Shown: positions 21,302 to 32,868, numbered from the stretch's first letter. The stretch is DNA of 64,000 nucleotides from Suillus spraguei (GCA_016800925.1 JABCPU010000084.1:62001-126000), one strand, 5' to 3'. Numbers and translations: made by a program. The notes: generated by a model not told the origin, from the sequence alone.

Positions 21302-24103
21302 CAAATGGGAGGATGTAGATGTTGTGCGTGTCAATTGGCAGGGCCCTCTCTTATGGCCAACCATCGAAACAGCTGCCCTTCGTGTAGGCTATGGAATGTC
21401 GCCAGTTGCAATCGAGCGTGAGCTCAAGCGAATGGATCCCACTCGCTTTCGCGGAATTTCCGCACAGGTTATAGGAAGGTGGATAGACAATAGTGGGACA
21501 TGCCCAGCATGGCATAGCAATGTCCTTGTCTGCGCATACAGGGGCAACCATCCATTGACAACTGCAACACCACCAGGAATCCTTTCAAAGTATCCTGATG
21601 TTGTGAAGACCATTGTTGAAGATCTCCGTTGTAAAGATTCAACCTAGCTTAGGCTGTAGATAAACCACTGCCTAAACTAGTATGTGTGTCTTGCGCTCAA
21701 TCTAGTCTGCTTCACTTGTGAGAACAAGAGCGTTCGACCCTAAAGGGGGATGCCTATTAGTATGGTCAAGTTCAAGTCTAACTTATGTGCGAAACAAGTG
21801 TCGCGGTCAGTGGTAAGTTGCCACGGTCAGCGATGATACCGCCGGAACTAGCGTCATGTGTAGTGGTGCTACCATGGTCAAGATATGATCAGTAACAGTT
21901 GCGTTGAGCGATGGTATCGGCGGTAGCGGTAAGGTTGCGAGCGGTGTGAGGAAACAGTAAAGAAGTCCATGGTACTTTCAGCGGTAAAGTAGCGGTGCAT
22001 GAGAAGTTCAGTCAAAGTAACAGTCAAAAGTCCAGCGGTATGCCAGTGGTAATGGGGAACGAGCATGATCGATTAACGAGCGATAAGGAAACTTTAAAGA
22101 CTAAGTCCACTACTGGGTAGGTCCAGAGCTAGACAGTAATCCTGACCTATAGTACATGCAATGGTGTAAAATCAGGTACTTCTATCGTGCAGGGTACGTG
22201 GTGCTTATATCCTAAATTGTATGTACTCAGAATACTCTAGGCGAGATCAGTAGCGCTGGGGTGTAGTAACCGCCATAAGTAAACATAGCGCGAGGTGCTG
22301 CAGCACGAGGCAACATGTAATAAGGCTTGCCATGGAATCAGTGATAACGAACAGAAAACAAACTACGCACCAAATGGAGCTATGCGGATGCGGCAAGGAC
22401 ATGGAAGGACATCGGTATGTGGAACGTGGTGCAGCAGTTGGTATGGTGTGCGGTAAGCGTGGGATGCCACCGGTACTGCTAAAGGGGTAAGACGGCCATG
22501 GACAAGTGGTAACTCCTGTAGACATGAGACGAGTGTCAAAATATGGGGTTTTAAGCCCAGTGCCAATATGTTCGTTACACCATGCTCTGCGCATGGTTGG
22601 TGTGGCATTGGACACAATTCGTTGTTGTGGTATAATCATTGCTCATCTCACTGTCTCCTGCCCTGAAATATTTGAGGCTACTGCAAAGGACAGCTCACAC
22701 TTTCGATGCACCAAAGCTTGGGTGAAGAAATTTGTAGCTCATACCCTCAATTGGTCATTTCGTCATGCCACTTGCACTGCACAGAAGACCCCTTCCAATG
22801 CCAATCAGCTTTGTCTCGATCAATTTTATCAGTCGACTCTGGCCATTCACAACTGCGCAATCTTTTATGCTTCCTTCTATGTCAATATTGACCAGACCAA
22901 CATTGTGTATCAACCTGCAAACACCACCATATATGAAGAAGTCAGTTCGAAGCAAGTCGCAGTTATTGGACAGGAGGAAAAACGAGCCTTCACTGTGGTT
23001 GTCGGTATCTCTGCCTCTGGGGATGCTCTCCCATTCCAAATCATTTACTGTGGTAAAACTGCACACTCCCTCCCCACAAAAACCACCCCACAATTCAAGG
23101 TCATGCAAGACTTGTCTTGGGGTTCAAGCTGTGCTTTTCAAATACCAACACTTATTGGTCGACATTTCAACTCATGTGCGACTATGTGGGCGATATTCTA
23201 GTTCCTTACTGGACAAGACAAAAGGAGCTTGCTGGGGCTCCTGACGACCAAGAATGTACCCTGCAGCTGGATATTTGGTCCATACATAAGTCCATTCAAT
23301 TTTGCACTTGGCTTGATCAGCAGTACCCTTGGATCAAGTATCGCTTTGTCCCTGGCAGCTGCACCAGAATTGCACAGCCATGTGATGTTGGTGTCCAGCG
23401 CCCATTTAAGCTTGCCATCAAGCGATCTCAACATGCTGACATTGTCAAAAAGTCTTTGTTGTTGCTGAAGAAAGATGAAGCCGTGCCTGTCATTCAACTG
23501 GACACAACACTACCCACACTGCGGGATAGATCTTTGCAGTGGCTCATCAATGGTTATCGTGCTATTAATGAGCCTGACGTGGTTAAACAAGTACATCGTT
23601 CACATCATTTTGCTTCAAGTTACTGACATTGAAACACTCAGGCATTTTTTCAGTGCAAGGCTGGAACTGCATTCAATCTCTCCTTTGAAAGCATGACCAG
23701 CTGTGAAGCTCTTCATGCACTGCGTGATGTGCAGACAAATGATACTGTAACTTGGGACTGTGTCAAGATGGCTCAATATAGGGTTGAAACTCCTCAAGCT
23801 GATGAGGAAGCTGAGCCACCCTTTGCACATGCTGCAGATGTCGAGCTTGATGCTAGTGATGTTGCCGTGGATGCCATTCTGCAGCACATTGCACTAGGTG
23901 ACTTATCAATCCCTGATGGCTACAGCGCTGATGGATTGGGTAATCTGCTGGCAGACAATGAGTTGGAGAGCTATGAACGAGCACCAGATAATACAGAGCC
24001 TCAATTTGCAGCTGTGACCACTGACGGTTCGAAGGAGGTTGAGGGTCGCGGCAAGTGCAGACACATTGGAAATACTCAATATAAGGACTTTTGGCAGCAC
24101 TAG
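21302..24103 (+). pseudogene. pogo/Tigger-like DDE_1 transposase, split by a solo LTR
   Basis: N-terminal DNA-binding part: WPTIETAALRVGYGMSPVAIEREL...QVIGRWID (21350-21495). After the LTR (21630-22579) it resumes ALRMVGVALDTIR and WVKKFVAHTLNWSFRHATCTAQKTPS (22710-22800). Core: YVNIDQTNIVYQP (about 22880-22918, first Asp), VAVIGQEEKRAFTVVVGIS, LQLDIWSIHKS (about 23262-23294, second Asp), WIKYRFVPG and IAQPCDVGVQRPFK (about 23368-23409, third Asp), a DDD triad as in pogo/Tigger. One frameshift lies near 23110. An intron near 23590-23650 joins DVVKQ to FFQCKAGTAFNLS. The C-terminus is acidic and ends EGRGKCRHIGNTQYKDFW at 24103. It lies just after, and in line with, the Ulp1-like gene. Confidence 0.8.
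21630..22579 (-). mobile_element. Solo LTR-like element, family A, in the pogo/Tigger transposase
   Basis: Left end TGTAAAGATTCAACC, right end AATATGTTCGTTACA. Flanks are CCGT (21626-21629) and CCAT (22580-22583), a 4-bp duplication with one CpG-type change. Excision restores EDLR-ALRMVGVALDTIR in frame. Confidence 0.88.
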
Positions 24104-24566
24104 GACTTTTTTTTGTGTTTTTACTGCATGTCACAACTTAAGTTCGATGACCTCAATATGCATGTGACTGTCACACAAAATAGGTTCAGTTCACTCGCCC
24201 TGTGATGGTGTGATGAACTTAAGTGCATAGCTCTACAGTAGTCCAGAAATCAATACATTCAGCAAGTACATTGAAATGGTATGTTACTTAGTATTCCATA
24301 ATTGATCCAACCTGCTTTGTATTCTGCAATTCCTCATGCCGTAGTGTTGCTGGGAATGCGCAAAGTTTGTGAATAAGATCAAGTGAAGAATCAGTGCCAG
24401 CTTGCACAATAGACACAACTTCGAGCTTTTCACACAGTGGAATCAATTCAGCAACACAGACCTTGGGTTGATCAGTATTGGAACACTTTGTAGATGTTGC
24501 AGGACCATCTTTCTGGTGAGGTATCTTTGGTTTCCGCTTGTATGGGGCAGGTTTTGGACATGACTG

Positions 24567-25676
24567 GCGTTTCTTAGACTCGTGACCAGCCCTTCTATGA
24601 GACAAACCATCGATAGAAGGACTGGTAAAACTGAGTTTGAATTTGGATCAAGAGGGATTCTCAGAGTAACATGATGTCTGTCCAATGAGAAAACAAGTGT
24701 TTTTCAGGATGATACAAAATAAACAATATAATTTTCTTGCTATTGATGCGACACAATTTATACCTGCAAATTCAATGGACCAATCTTCCATCATCCAAGC
24801 CATTCACAATGCTTCTCTTGATGCACTGGATCATTTTGCATGTGATTTAATCAAAGAATGACTCCCTATCAATTATATTCAGACACTCAATAATAACGAC
24901 AAAACAGATGCGCTACGAGCATGCTTGATTGTCTATGTTCTGACATCAATGGCTATAGTACCACATCAATTCCAGCTTGAAGCTGTTCTGGCGATGCTGA
25001 ATGGTCGAGACAGTGTTATAACTGCAGGAACAGGCAGTGGAAAGACATTGTGTATCATAATTCCTATCCTACTTCGTCCAGGTACTGTGAGAATGACAAT
25101 TTCACCACTCAAATGGCTCCAGGCCACACAGGTGATTTGACTTGAGTGCAATAACTTTGCGCACATGCAGAATATTCTATTACAGGTTCTCAAGTCCACA
25201 AAATATGGCATAGCTACATTATCAATCAATGAAGACACTTCAAATGAGTTGTCCATCTGGGAGGTAAATCCCTCACAATCATCCGCATGTATTCTGACCA
25301 CAGTGTTATGAAAAGGATCGTGAGTATGAAGTCCATGATTGATATGTGGCCATCATGGAGAATTTTGACAGCAGACTTGATGCGTTCATGTGACAATAGT
25401 CAATAAACATGGAGTGGTGGACAGATGAGCCTGCCCAGCAGCTGGCAACCAGCGTACTCGAACATCGCCCTCAATCAGAGATGACTTAATGTATGTACCA
25501 GACAAGACTTAGCAATAAGTTAGCAAAAGCTCACGTGATTCTGATATTCCTAAATGGACTTATTCATCACATTACTCTGAGAATCCACTTTTGATCCAAA
25601 TTCAAACTCAGTTTTACCAGTCCTTCTATCAATGGTTTGCCTCATAGAAGGGCTGGTCACCAGTCTAGGCATTTCT
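24567..25676. mobile_element. Inverted repeats enclosing a helicase fragment (foldback or TIR element)
   Basis: Bases 24567-24678 and 25566-25676 are inverse copies over about 110 bases: GTGACCAGCCCTTCTATGAG...ACTGGTAAAACTGAGTTTGAATTTGGATCAA...GATTCTCAGAGTAA against its complement, roughly 93% alike by eye. Between them lies a helicase gene fragment on the plus strand. I see no clear target duplication. It could be a non-autonomous element with captured coding sequence or a local inverted duplication. Confidence 0.55.
24754..25262 (+). pseudogene. RecQ-like DEAD/DEAH helicase, N-terminal fragment
   Basis: Reads VPHQFQLEAVLAMLNGRDSV, then the Walker A motif AGTGSGKT (25024-25047), CIIIPILLRPG and SPLKWLQATQ. 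A GT-AG intron (about 25132-25185) then leads to VLKSTKYGIATLSINEDTS. Upstream is LPINYIQTLNNN with an in-frame TGA before it. No DExH box or helicase C-terminal domain follows, and the sequence after 25262 decays. In Agaricomycetes such RecQ-like genes are often spread by transposons. Confidence 0.65.
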
Positions 25677-25679
25677 TAG

Positions 25680-25922
25680 GGCTGCGCACCATTAAGACTA
25701 GGTTGACTATAAAATTTTCCATCTTACTACATTGTTATGCATCAGTTTCTGGCAACTCCGCAGTAGTCCTACTCGGTATAAACCATATCTCATAGTGTAT
25801 ATTGGACCTCCAAAGGCTATACATTATACATTATACAATTTTTCAGGCGTCTACCCACATACCATGATGGGAGCTGCCAAAACTCGATAAAAGATGAGAT
25901 TTATGCATTACTAATGTATGCA
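25680..25922. other. No gene seen
   Basis: AT-rich sequence with short TACATTATACATTATACAAT repeats and no supported reading frame. Confidence 0.4.
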
Positions 25923-27075
25923 TTATGAAAAGTGTACTGTACCTTCAAGTTTGAAGATGCCATAACTGTAATTGAACGCCAATGTCACATACCATATCGG
26001 ACATGATCTCCGATTCAACTTCTCAGAAGTCCAGATGTCCAGACCTGCATATCCTGCGCTTCCTCCCTTCAATATCTGGATGTCCAGACCTATGCTCCTC
26101 TCTATCTCCCGATCTATCCCCATTCATAATAACTCCATTTGTACATTCACAAGTCCAGCTCTCTGGCTATCTCTGTATTCTGTCTGCTTACTGATCCGTT
26201 ACTTCACTCCATCTCCGATTTTCATTTACTTATGTTCTGTTAGACTTTGCATATGGTTTGTACATAGCCTCGTACTGCGCTGACTGATCTTTCCGTAACT
26301 ACCTATAGTATATAAACCACCTGTAAATCTCCGTAGTACTTCAGTTCGAATATCAACTTAGTTTCTACTCATTCTTCTGGACTCAGTCCGCCTCTGAACC
26401 TCATCTGGACTTGAGCTTAAGCTAGTTCTCTTGTCCATCTCCGGACCTTGGACCTCCATCCTCGGTAATACCTCTGGCTCTACCTTTGGGTAGTCTTTAT
26501 ACTGTTTGCTTCTACTCCAGACTTGTCCGTAGTAGCCTTTAGTCTTCTCCACTCTTATGTCTGGAAGTCCGCCAGACTTTGCATCCCCATATCCGGACTT
26601 CCTCCAGACGTGCATGACCCAATAGAAATTAAGGGCACTATACTCGGCAAAGGGGCACAGCGCACGAGCTGAGGCCAAGCCCTTCCGGATTAACCCCTTA
26701 TTGAGTATGATCTTAACAGCCAAAGGCTTTCCAGTGTTGACGCCAATGGTGCTGCTCTTGAATGGAGTGCTGGCGCCAACCCATGTGATCATGCTAGCAT
26801 TGTCAACAATCAAGTTGTCTTCAACTTGAATAATACATTAGCAGCCGCATGTTTTCTCAGTATTGAACTTACACTTGCCAGTGCCAATGACAAGTGATAT
26901 GATGTAGTTCAGATTCATGTTTATCAAAAGGACATCAGCACGTCAGTCATGGGTGTTGTATTCACTAAAGGCCGCCAGGCAAGCTTCATCATGCCATAAG
27001 AGGTCAGTAACATTGGAGAATGTTAACCTCCTGGTCATGGGGAGCATGATGGGGAATTGTGAACTTCAACAGGCA
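25923..27075 (-). pseudogene. A1-family (pepsin-like) aspartic protease, N-terminal fragment, catalytically dead
   Basis: Minus strand from about 27075: FPIMLPMTRRLTFSNVTDLL resembles the propeptide of fungal A1 proteases, then NTHD, a stop, and RADVLLINMNLNYIISLVIGTGK. A 54-base GT-AG intron (GTAAGT...TTGAAG) joins to YNLIVDNASMITWVGAS and STIGVNTGKPLA. Past the inserted LTR it continues FNYSYGIFKLEGT, the flap-like YGSGSFSGT region of relatives, and stops at 25923. The active-site DTGS is DNAS and the second lobe is missing, so it cannot work. These proteases are secreted; a signal peptide would lie further upstream but is not clear. This is the only cellular-type gene I recognise in the window. 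Confidence 0.65.
25983..26718 (-). mobile_element. Solo LTR (family L3) with 5-bp duplication GCCAA
   Basis: On the minus strand it begins TGTTAAGATCATACTC and ends GGTATGTGACA, matching the L3 ends at 7608-9033. Perfect GCCAA flanks at 25978-25982 and 26719-26723. Internal match: GGGCTTGGCCTCAGCTCGTGCG...GTGCCCTTAATTTC. Excision restores the protease frame. Confidence 0.92.
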
Positions 27076-27259
27076 ATGCCATGATTGAGAAAGTCAGGAG
27101 TATGCACAAGGATGCAGTGGATGACTTTCCATAGGCTCGAAATATAATATCATAAAATTGCCTACATTAGGAAGGTGTGCCATGATGCCACTGTTCATTT
27201 GAGCTGAATTTGCAAACATATTTTCTTTGCCCCCCTTTTCAAATCTTATTCTATTTTAA

Positions 27260-27290
27260 TCTGTAGGGGGGGGTCGGCCCCCCCTGCAGA
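27260..27290. other. GC-rich perfect-type hairpin
   Basis: TCTGTAGGGGGGG and CCCCCCCTGCAGA pair around a 5-base loop with a single G-T pair, in otherwise AT-rich, gene-free sequence between 27080 and 27800. Confidence 0.6.
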
Positions 27291-27809
27291 CTTGAATATC
27301 CGACTTTCATCCATTTTAGGCCACTAACACCAGTGATATTCACTGACATAATGTGCATTGCTCAACGTGCGTGGCACCTCTCACAGTCACACAAAGGTGC
27401 ATCATTGATATCTTTCCAAGTTTGTTGATGCCTTTTTCTCCCTCTTCTTTTTAGAAATACCAAGCTGTCTATACAAAACTATGACCTGACAATGCTGCCT
27501 CTGTGCCTCCAATCTCACCCAATCTGTTCCAGTGGCAGCCAGTGCTGTATACCTCCAACCAATCCCCACCCTCCATCAATGAAATTTTACTTACCATCCT
27601 GATATTTAGGGTCCACTCCCTTACCACTGCCACATGTTGGGCTGGTGTACTTGTGTTGCATTGTTACTAGTGCAGGGTCCTTGCATTTTGCAGTTTTACT
27701 ATGAAAATACCCACCCCTTCCTTCGGACAACTCAACAAACTCAAGGACTATATGGATTCAGCACATTTCCAGTCATAAGGTAAATACATTCATACAGCCA
27801 GTCCCTCCA

Positions 27810-29491
27810 ATGTCTGATATCCCTCCTTCGCAATCTATGTTCAACCCTGATAGCCCATCAATTCCTGAGTTGCGTTATGATGGCGCAGGGAATGCGTATG
27901 CGCATAATCATGCAGGAAATTGGCTGTCCCATCCTTGGATTGCTCAGGCTGTCGCTCAAGTACACTGGCCTCAAGATCACATGTCTTATAAAGTAAGTCA
28001 ATTCATTGTTCTTCAAGCTTCGCAACATGGACTTATCACCTTGCAGCAATGTGGAGTTACGCCCTTGACGTATGGACTCACCACTCCTGCCGACTTCTCC
28101 CAACCCTGTGAGGCATCCAAACCACCAGCCTTACCATCTGGGTCCTGTCTTGTTCTGGGCCCTGCTCAGATCCCACTCCCCGACTTTTCAGATAGAGACC
28201 TTTGTGACCCTGTGGCAATTGCTGAGGCTCATGGGTATGAGCCTTCCATCAGAACTGCTGGCACACATTGCAAGACTGCAGTCAAAGCTAACAATGGCAA
28301 GGGAAAAGAGAATACTGAGCATGCTCCCAAGTGCACATGGGCAGCTGAGGATGACGAAGATGACCTAATGGCTGGGGCCAAGTGCAGCCAGCTCTGTGGG
28401 TCTAACAATTACAGCCCAATGGACATTTGAGTCCTCCTGGACTTTGTCGAAGATGAGCGCCCTCTGGGCCAGAAAGGGTGGCAAGCCATTCATTTGAAGT
28501 ACAGTGAGTGGGCAAGGGACCATGAACGTCCTGCTCACAAAGTCATGTCCCTTGAAATGAAGTTCAAACAAGTAAGTCTTACATTCAAGTATTTCTACCC
28601 ACTTCTCATATAACAACCTCAGTTGATGAAAACCACGAAGCCCACAGGCAATGGTGTTTGTCCCTCTGATGTAACTCATGCCCATGAGATTGACGCACTC
28701 ATCAATGAGTGTGCTGGTACAGGTGATCTCAATGACTTGGATTTCGATGCCAACAACAGTCATGATGACTTGCAAAATGTTACTCCCCCCATTGAGCATA
28801 CTGCAGTCACTCATGCCACTCGCACAGATGCTCCTATGCCACGCCACTGAGGTGCAGCTGCCTCAGAGTTGCTCATGCGCATCAGCGGACCTTTGACCAT
28901 GCCATCCAGGAAGCTCAGGATGAGCAATGTGCCAACCAATCCATTGCAAACACACAGCTACTTACCCAAGCACAGCAGCTATGAGACACCAATGCAGTCA
29001 CAAAGCAGTTACGCACTCAACTGTATGACATGTGCAGCAAACTCTATACTGTCAAACACAAATGTGACCTTAGTCAGTTTCACATGGAAATGATACAGAT
29101 GCATGGGTCTGCTCCCAACCCGGCTCCTCACCACACCTGTCACCGGCGCAAACCCAAACAGCTGAGTTACACCTATTACCCTGATGGAGGCCAAAGTGTC
29201 ATTTGGCACAGTGAGACAGAGACCCTCACCAACATGTCTGATCGTTGTTCAATTTCTCCTCACTTTACTGATGTTACCCCTACTAATTTTGGTACTACTC
29301 CTTCTCCTCAGCGTGTAGGACCATCTCACAGATCAGAGCCATTCTGCTGGGCAAGTAGACCATGTTCCCATGGTGGACATCCATGCAATACTGTGGTTCA
29401 TCTGAGTCATTCTCACAGGCAAGGCATCCAAGAGCCTACAGACCCCAACAGTGGGGAGGATGCCTGTGAGCCACTGAGCACGGAAGTGTAG
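27810..29491 (+). pseudogene. DUF6818-type protein, broken by stops
   Basis: N-terminal low-complexity part (MSDIPPSQSMFNPDSPSIPE...) up to a TGA at 28428-28430. The frame then continues VLLDFVEDERPLGQKGWQAIHLKYSEWA...SLEMKFKQ, an intron (28572-28622, GTAAGT...CTCAG), and LMKTTKPTGNGVCPSDVTHAHEIDALINECAGTGDLNDLDF. This is the Myb/SANT-like DUF6818 pattern common in basidiomycetes. A coiled-coil-like part follows (QEAQDEQCANQSIANTQLL...LRTQLYDMCSKLYTVKH) and ends in YYPDGGQSVIW. Stops at 28430, 28850 and near 28983 disable it. It probably bound DNA; role unknown. Confidence 0.6.
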
Positions 29492-29712
29492 TCTCCAGCC
29501 ATCTACTGGTTACTCTTACTAAAGGCCTCATATCTCTCCCTTACTCGGGGAGGATGAGCCACTGAGCACAGAAGTGTAGTCTTGAGCCGTTTACTGGTTA
29601 CCCTTACCAAAAGCCTCATATCTCTCCCTTACTCCAATTGTCTTCTAACTTGTGCTTTGTTGATAATAAAAAAATGACTGTTCAAACCTCATATCTCTCC
29701 CTTACTCTGATT
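29468..29712. repeat. 88-bp tandem duplication (two and a part copies)
   Basis: Units start GAGCCACTGAGCAC(G/A)GAAGTGTAGTCT and contain CCTCATATCTCTCCCTTACTC; a third partial unit ends near 29712. It begins inside the end of the DUF6818 frame. Confidence 0.8.
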
Positions 29713-29807
29713 GTCTTCTAACTGAATCCAGCCTCGACCACATCTCTTCTATCATGCTCAGAGGGTTTCACCTCCCACACCAGTCTACTTTGTGGATTCC
29801 AAGTGAC

Positions 29808-29930
29808 TGGCAGAGCTCACCATGAACTCCAGACCTATCATTCAGACCTTATCAGTGAGTATACAGTGTGTGCAACTGGCAGAGCTCACCATTAACTCCA
29901 GACCTATCATTCAGACCTTATCAATGATTG
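29808..29930. repeat. Direct duplication, about 50 bp spaced by 70
   Basis: GGCAGAGCTCACCATGAACTCCAGACCTATCATTCAGACCTTATCA-type sequence occurs twice with one or two changes. Confidence 0.85.
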
Positions 29931-29993
29931 CTCAAGAGTATTCAAAATGGGTGAATTCAAGGATGTGTATGTACCTCTACCCCAAGTACTCTA

Positions 29994-30968
29994 GTGTGAC
30001 ATAGAAATGACTAACCCGGTCTTTCTGCCTTTACTCGGAAAACAGCATGTTCTTGAAGCTTTGCCAGACAGCGGCATCATCATCTGTCTCCTGCCAATGC
30101 TTAAGGTACACCATGTGGATTTGGTTGATGCCAACTTGGATTGCACACAGATTGTGCAATCGAACATAGATCTTGATGAGATCACCCTGCAAATCTTTGT
30201 TAGCAATCTTGAGTGGTACATGCAATCTCCCCAAAGAGCCTTGAAGACCATGCATCCCCTATTCAGCGGTCTGCCGGTAGGAGAGGAGCTAACAATTAAA
30301 TGCCATGCATTTGTCAATTTCAGTGACTGACCCTTGAAGATGTTGGCCTTGTTTGAGGGGTGCACAGATCCAGCCTTGGATGTTGTTAGTCCCACGTGGG
30401 AAGGCTGTATCAGCCATGATGTAGTAACCTGGGGGAGTATGGTCTCAAAGGGACACATAAATTTCTTGAGCGAGATGTGAGTCATGCCAGCTACCAGGGG
30501 CATTTGTCCTGGCAGCAATAATAACCCCTGCAACATTTAGTTAATGAGTGAAGTGCAAATTCAGCATCAAACTCACCTTCAGCTGAGAATGCCAACACTG
30601 AGCTGATAAAGTGCTCAGAGAGCCAACCATTAAAAGTTGTGTTCTCAATGTCAACATCATCTGAGGTTTGTACAGGTAATTTAAGACCATCTATGCTGCC
30701 GAACACCCCTCCAAGTCTCCTGTGACATGTGACGATGAGTGCACTACAGCATTTGAATTCTGGGCCTTTGAGTCATTGAATTTTGGCATCTCGCATGGTG
30801 CAGAGGGTGAGCAGGAGAAGCTGAAGGCTGAATTTAAGGTAGCGGGTGACAGTACTGGGCATAATGGAAAAAATTTGCTGTAGGCTGATAGCATGCATAG
30901 TAGAGCTGAGATAATGCAACACGAGTCCGAGTGCCCCTGTGGCATCAAGTGAGCGCCATTCAACACAT
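29994..30968 (-). pseudogene. Harbinger-like (DDE_4) transposase, truncated
   Basis: Minus strand from 30968: GLVLHYLSSTMHAISLQQIFP (about 30920-30850), GSIDGLKLPVQTSDDVDIENTTFNGWLSE (30705-30610, first catalytic Asp), AARTNAPGSWHDSH (about 30515-30470), YYIMADTAFPRG (about 30430-30395, second Asp), and LQGSLGRLHVPL (about 30245-30210) with VRLHNLCAIQVGINQI...VWQSFKNMLFSE. This order is that of basidiomycete plant-transposon-type DDE_4 proteins. Several stops occur. The 5' end is cut at 30968 by the LTR-like nest; the other side of that nest does not continue this gene. Confidence 0.75.
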
Positions 30969-31163
30969 TGTAAAGATACAACCTAACCTGGGCTGTAATA
31001 AACTACCTCCTAAGTTAGTATGTGTGGTCTTGCGCTCAATCTAGTCTGCTTCACTTGCAAAGCAAGAGTGTTTGACCCTAAAGGGGATGCCTGTTAGTAT
31101 GGTCAAGTTCAAGTCAAACCAAGGTGTGAATGTAGTGTCAAAGTCAGCAGTAAGTTGCTGCGG

Positions 31164-32072
31164 TGTAAAGATACAATCTAGCCTGGGCTGTAGATGAACC
31201 ACAGCCTAAACTAGTATGCGAGTCTTGTGCTCTACCTAGTCTGCTTCACTTGCGAAGGCAAGAACGTTCGACCCTAAAGGGAATGCTAAGTTAGTATAGT
31301 TCGATATTGCCCAACCTGTGGTGTGAGAATGCCATCGGAGGTAGCGAGATGCTAGCGGTAATACACCGGTCCATGGGAAACTTGCGGTAAAACTAGCGGT
31401 AAGCGTGGGAATGCGGTAGACAAGCAGTAGCATGAACGGTAAAACTGCAGTAAGCGTGGGAACTTCTGCGGTAAAACAAGCGGTAGTGTAGCGATGAAGC
31501 GTGAGAAAGCGGTAGCACTAGCGGTGAAGCGCAGGAAAGCAGTAACGAGTGGTGGTGGTGCAGTGGTAAAGCAATTCTTAAGGAAACAGTGACTTCAGTA
31601 AAGGACTTTATTTTGTAGTGACAGTAGTGGTGACTATTCCTAAGTACTGTGTGTACTATAGGAGGGAAGTAAGGAAAGAGTATGGGTACCTAGGAATTTT
31701 ATATGAAAGGAATAGCTATGGAAACGGAAGGGATAAAATTAACATGCAGCAGACATGTAATAAGACTGCACTACAGTTTACAAAACATCAGTACCGGTGA
31801 GACTGGATGGACATAGGACGGACAGTGAATCTTGCTTGTGGATGCCTAATGGGTTCGTGGAGATTGCCGAAGATCACCGCTTCACGGGAAAGTTGCTGCA
31901 GTACAGCCGTTAAGCTGCAACGAGGCTTCTGGAGTGCGGAACGATACCGTTAGATAGGGGTAAATGCATGGTAAAGTAGGACAGTGAAGCCGAAGGGTAA
32001 GGATAATGATTGCCGTGTGACACCTATACGAAAATGTGCCATTTCAAGCTCAGCATGAGTTTGTTCGTCACA
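31164..32072 (-). mobile_element. LTR-like element B inside element A, duplication GCGG
   Basis: Ends TGTAAAGATACAATC and TTTGTTCGTCACA. Flanked by GCGG at 31160-31163 and 32073-32076. Excision rejoins element A sequence GTTGCTGCGG-TCAGCAGTGATG. The interior has many GCGGTA motifs. Confidence 0.85.
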
Positions 32073-32191
32073 GCGGTCAGCAGTGATGCTGCCGGAACTA
32101 GTGTAGTAAGTAGTGGTACTAGTGTTGTTGAAACTAAGTCAGTAACAGTAACATTGAGTGAGCGATAATATCAGCGGTAGCGGTAAGGTTG

Positions 32192-32663
32192 TGTTATGAC
32201 TGGGGTGGCATCACCAGTGCCAGTGAAAAGACACTGACGGTCTGCTGGGAGGTTCTACAATGTCCAGAAGAGGACAAGGTGAAAGTACAAGGAACACATT
32301 CCGAGTACGATCAAGGGTTCGCCTCAAAAACAAGTCTAAGAGGTTTCTTCGAGAATAGAGACTAAGACTCAGGAGTGCTTAGACTTAGAGACGATTCAAG
32401 ACAACTTAGGTTGGAGACCTAAGCGAAGGATGTTCTAGGTAAAACCCAGTCAGATTAAAGTAAAGTATACAAGCATAATACAACGTGCTTAAATAGGCCA
32501 ATATGTGCGCACGGACCAAGAGAGACGTGGGAAATGTAAGTGCGTATCCAAAGAAGGAAGGCAACTATAGTACAGATGCGTTGAGCATATGAGTCAGAGT
32601 CATGTTATGTAATATACAAAGTAAAGGAGGCAGAAATGAATAGGGGCACGTATGATTGTAACA
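32192..32663 (-). mobile_element. Solo LTR of the Ty3/gypsy family, no matching target duplication
   Basis: It begins TGTTATGACTGGGGTGGCATCACC and ends GGGGCACGTATGATTGTAACA, the complement of the gypsy LTR. Flanks GGTTG and ATAGC do not match, unlike both full gypsy copies, suggesting recombination between two copies. Confidence 0.85.
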
Positions 32664-32670
32664 ATAGCGG

Positions 32671-32868
32671 TGTAGATAACCGCGCAAAATGGTCGAGTGC
32701 AAAAAAAACAATAGATGGTGGCCAAGATTGGCATCGGTAACTTGTTTAAGGCTAAAAACGCGGTTTCGCAAGGTAAAACCTGGATAACTGATCAGTATAT
32801 CATCGGATAAACTTCGCTGTGGTAGCAATATGGTTTGCTGGCATTGTTCTATCGCTTTGTTCACTACA
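32671..32868. mobile_element. Short (198-bp) element C with GCGG duplication
   Basis: TGTAGATAACC...GTTCACTACA between GCGG at 32667-32670 and 32869-32872. The right end resembles the B-type end (TTTGTTCGTCACA). It may be a deleted B derivative using the same target. Confidence 0.6.

Noticed and set aside
22247..22639. A 130-codon frame also seen at 62365-62676
   Set aside because: It is conserved only because both lie in copies of the same LTR-like element, and the starts differ; no protein family pattern.
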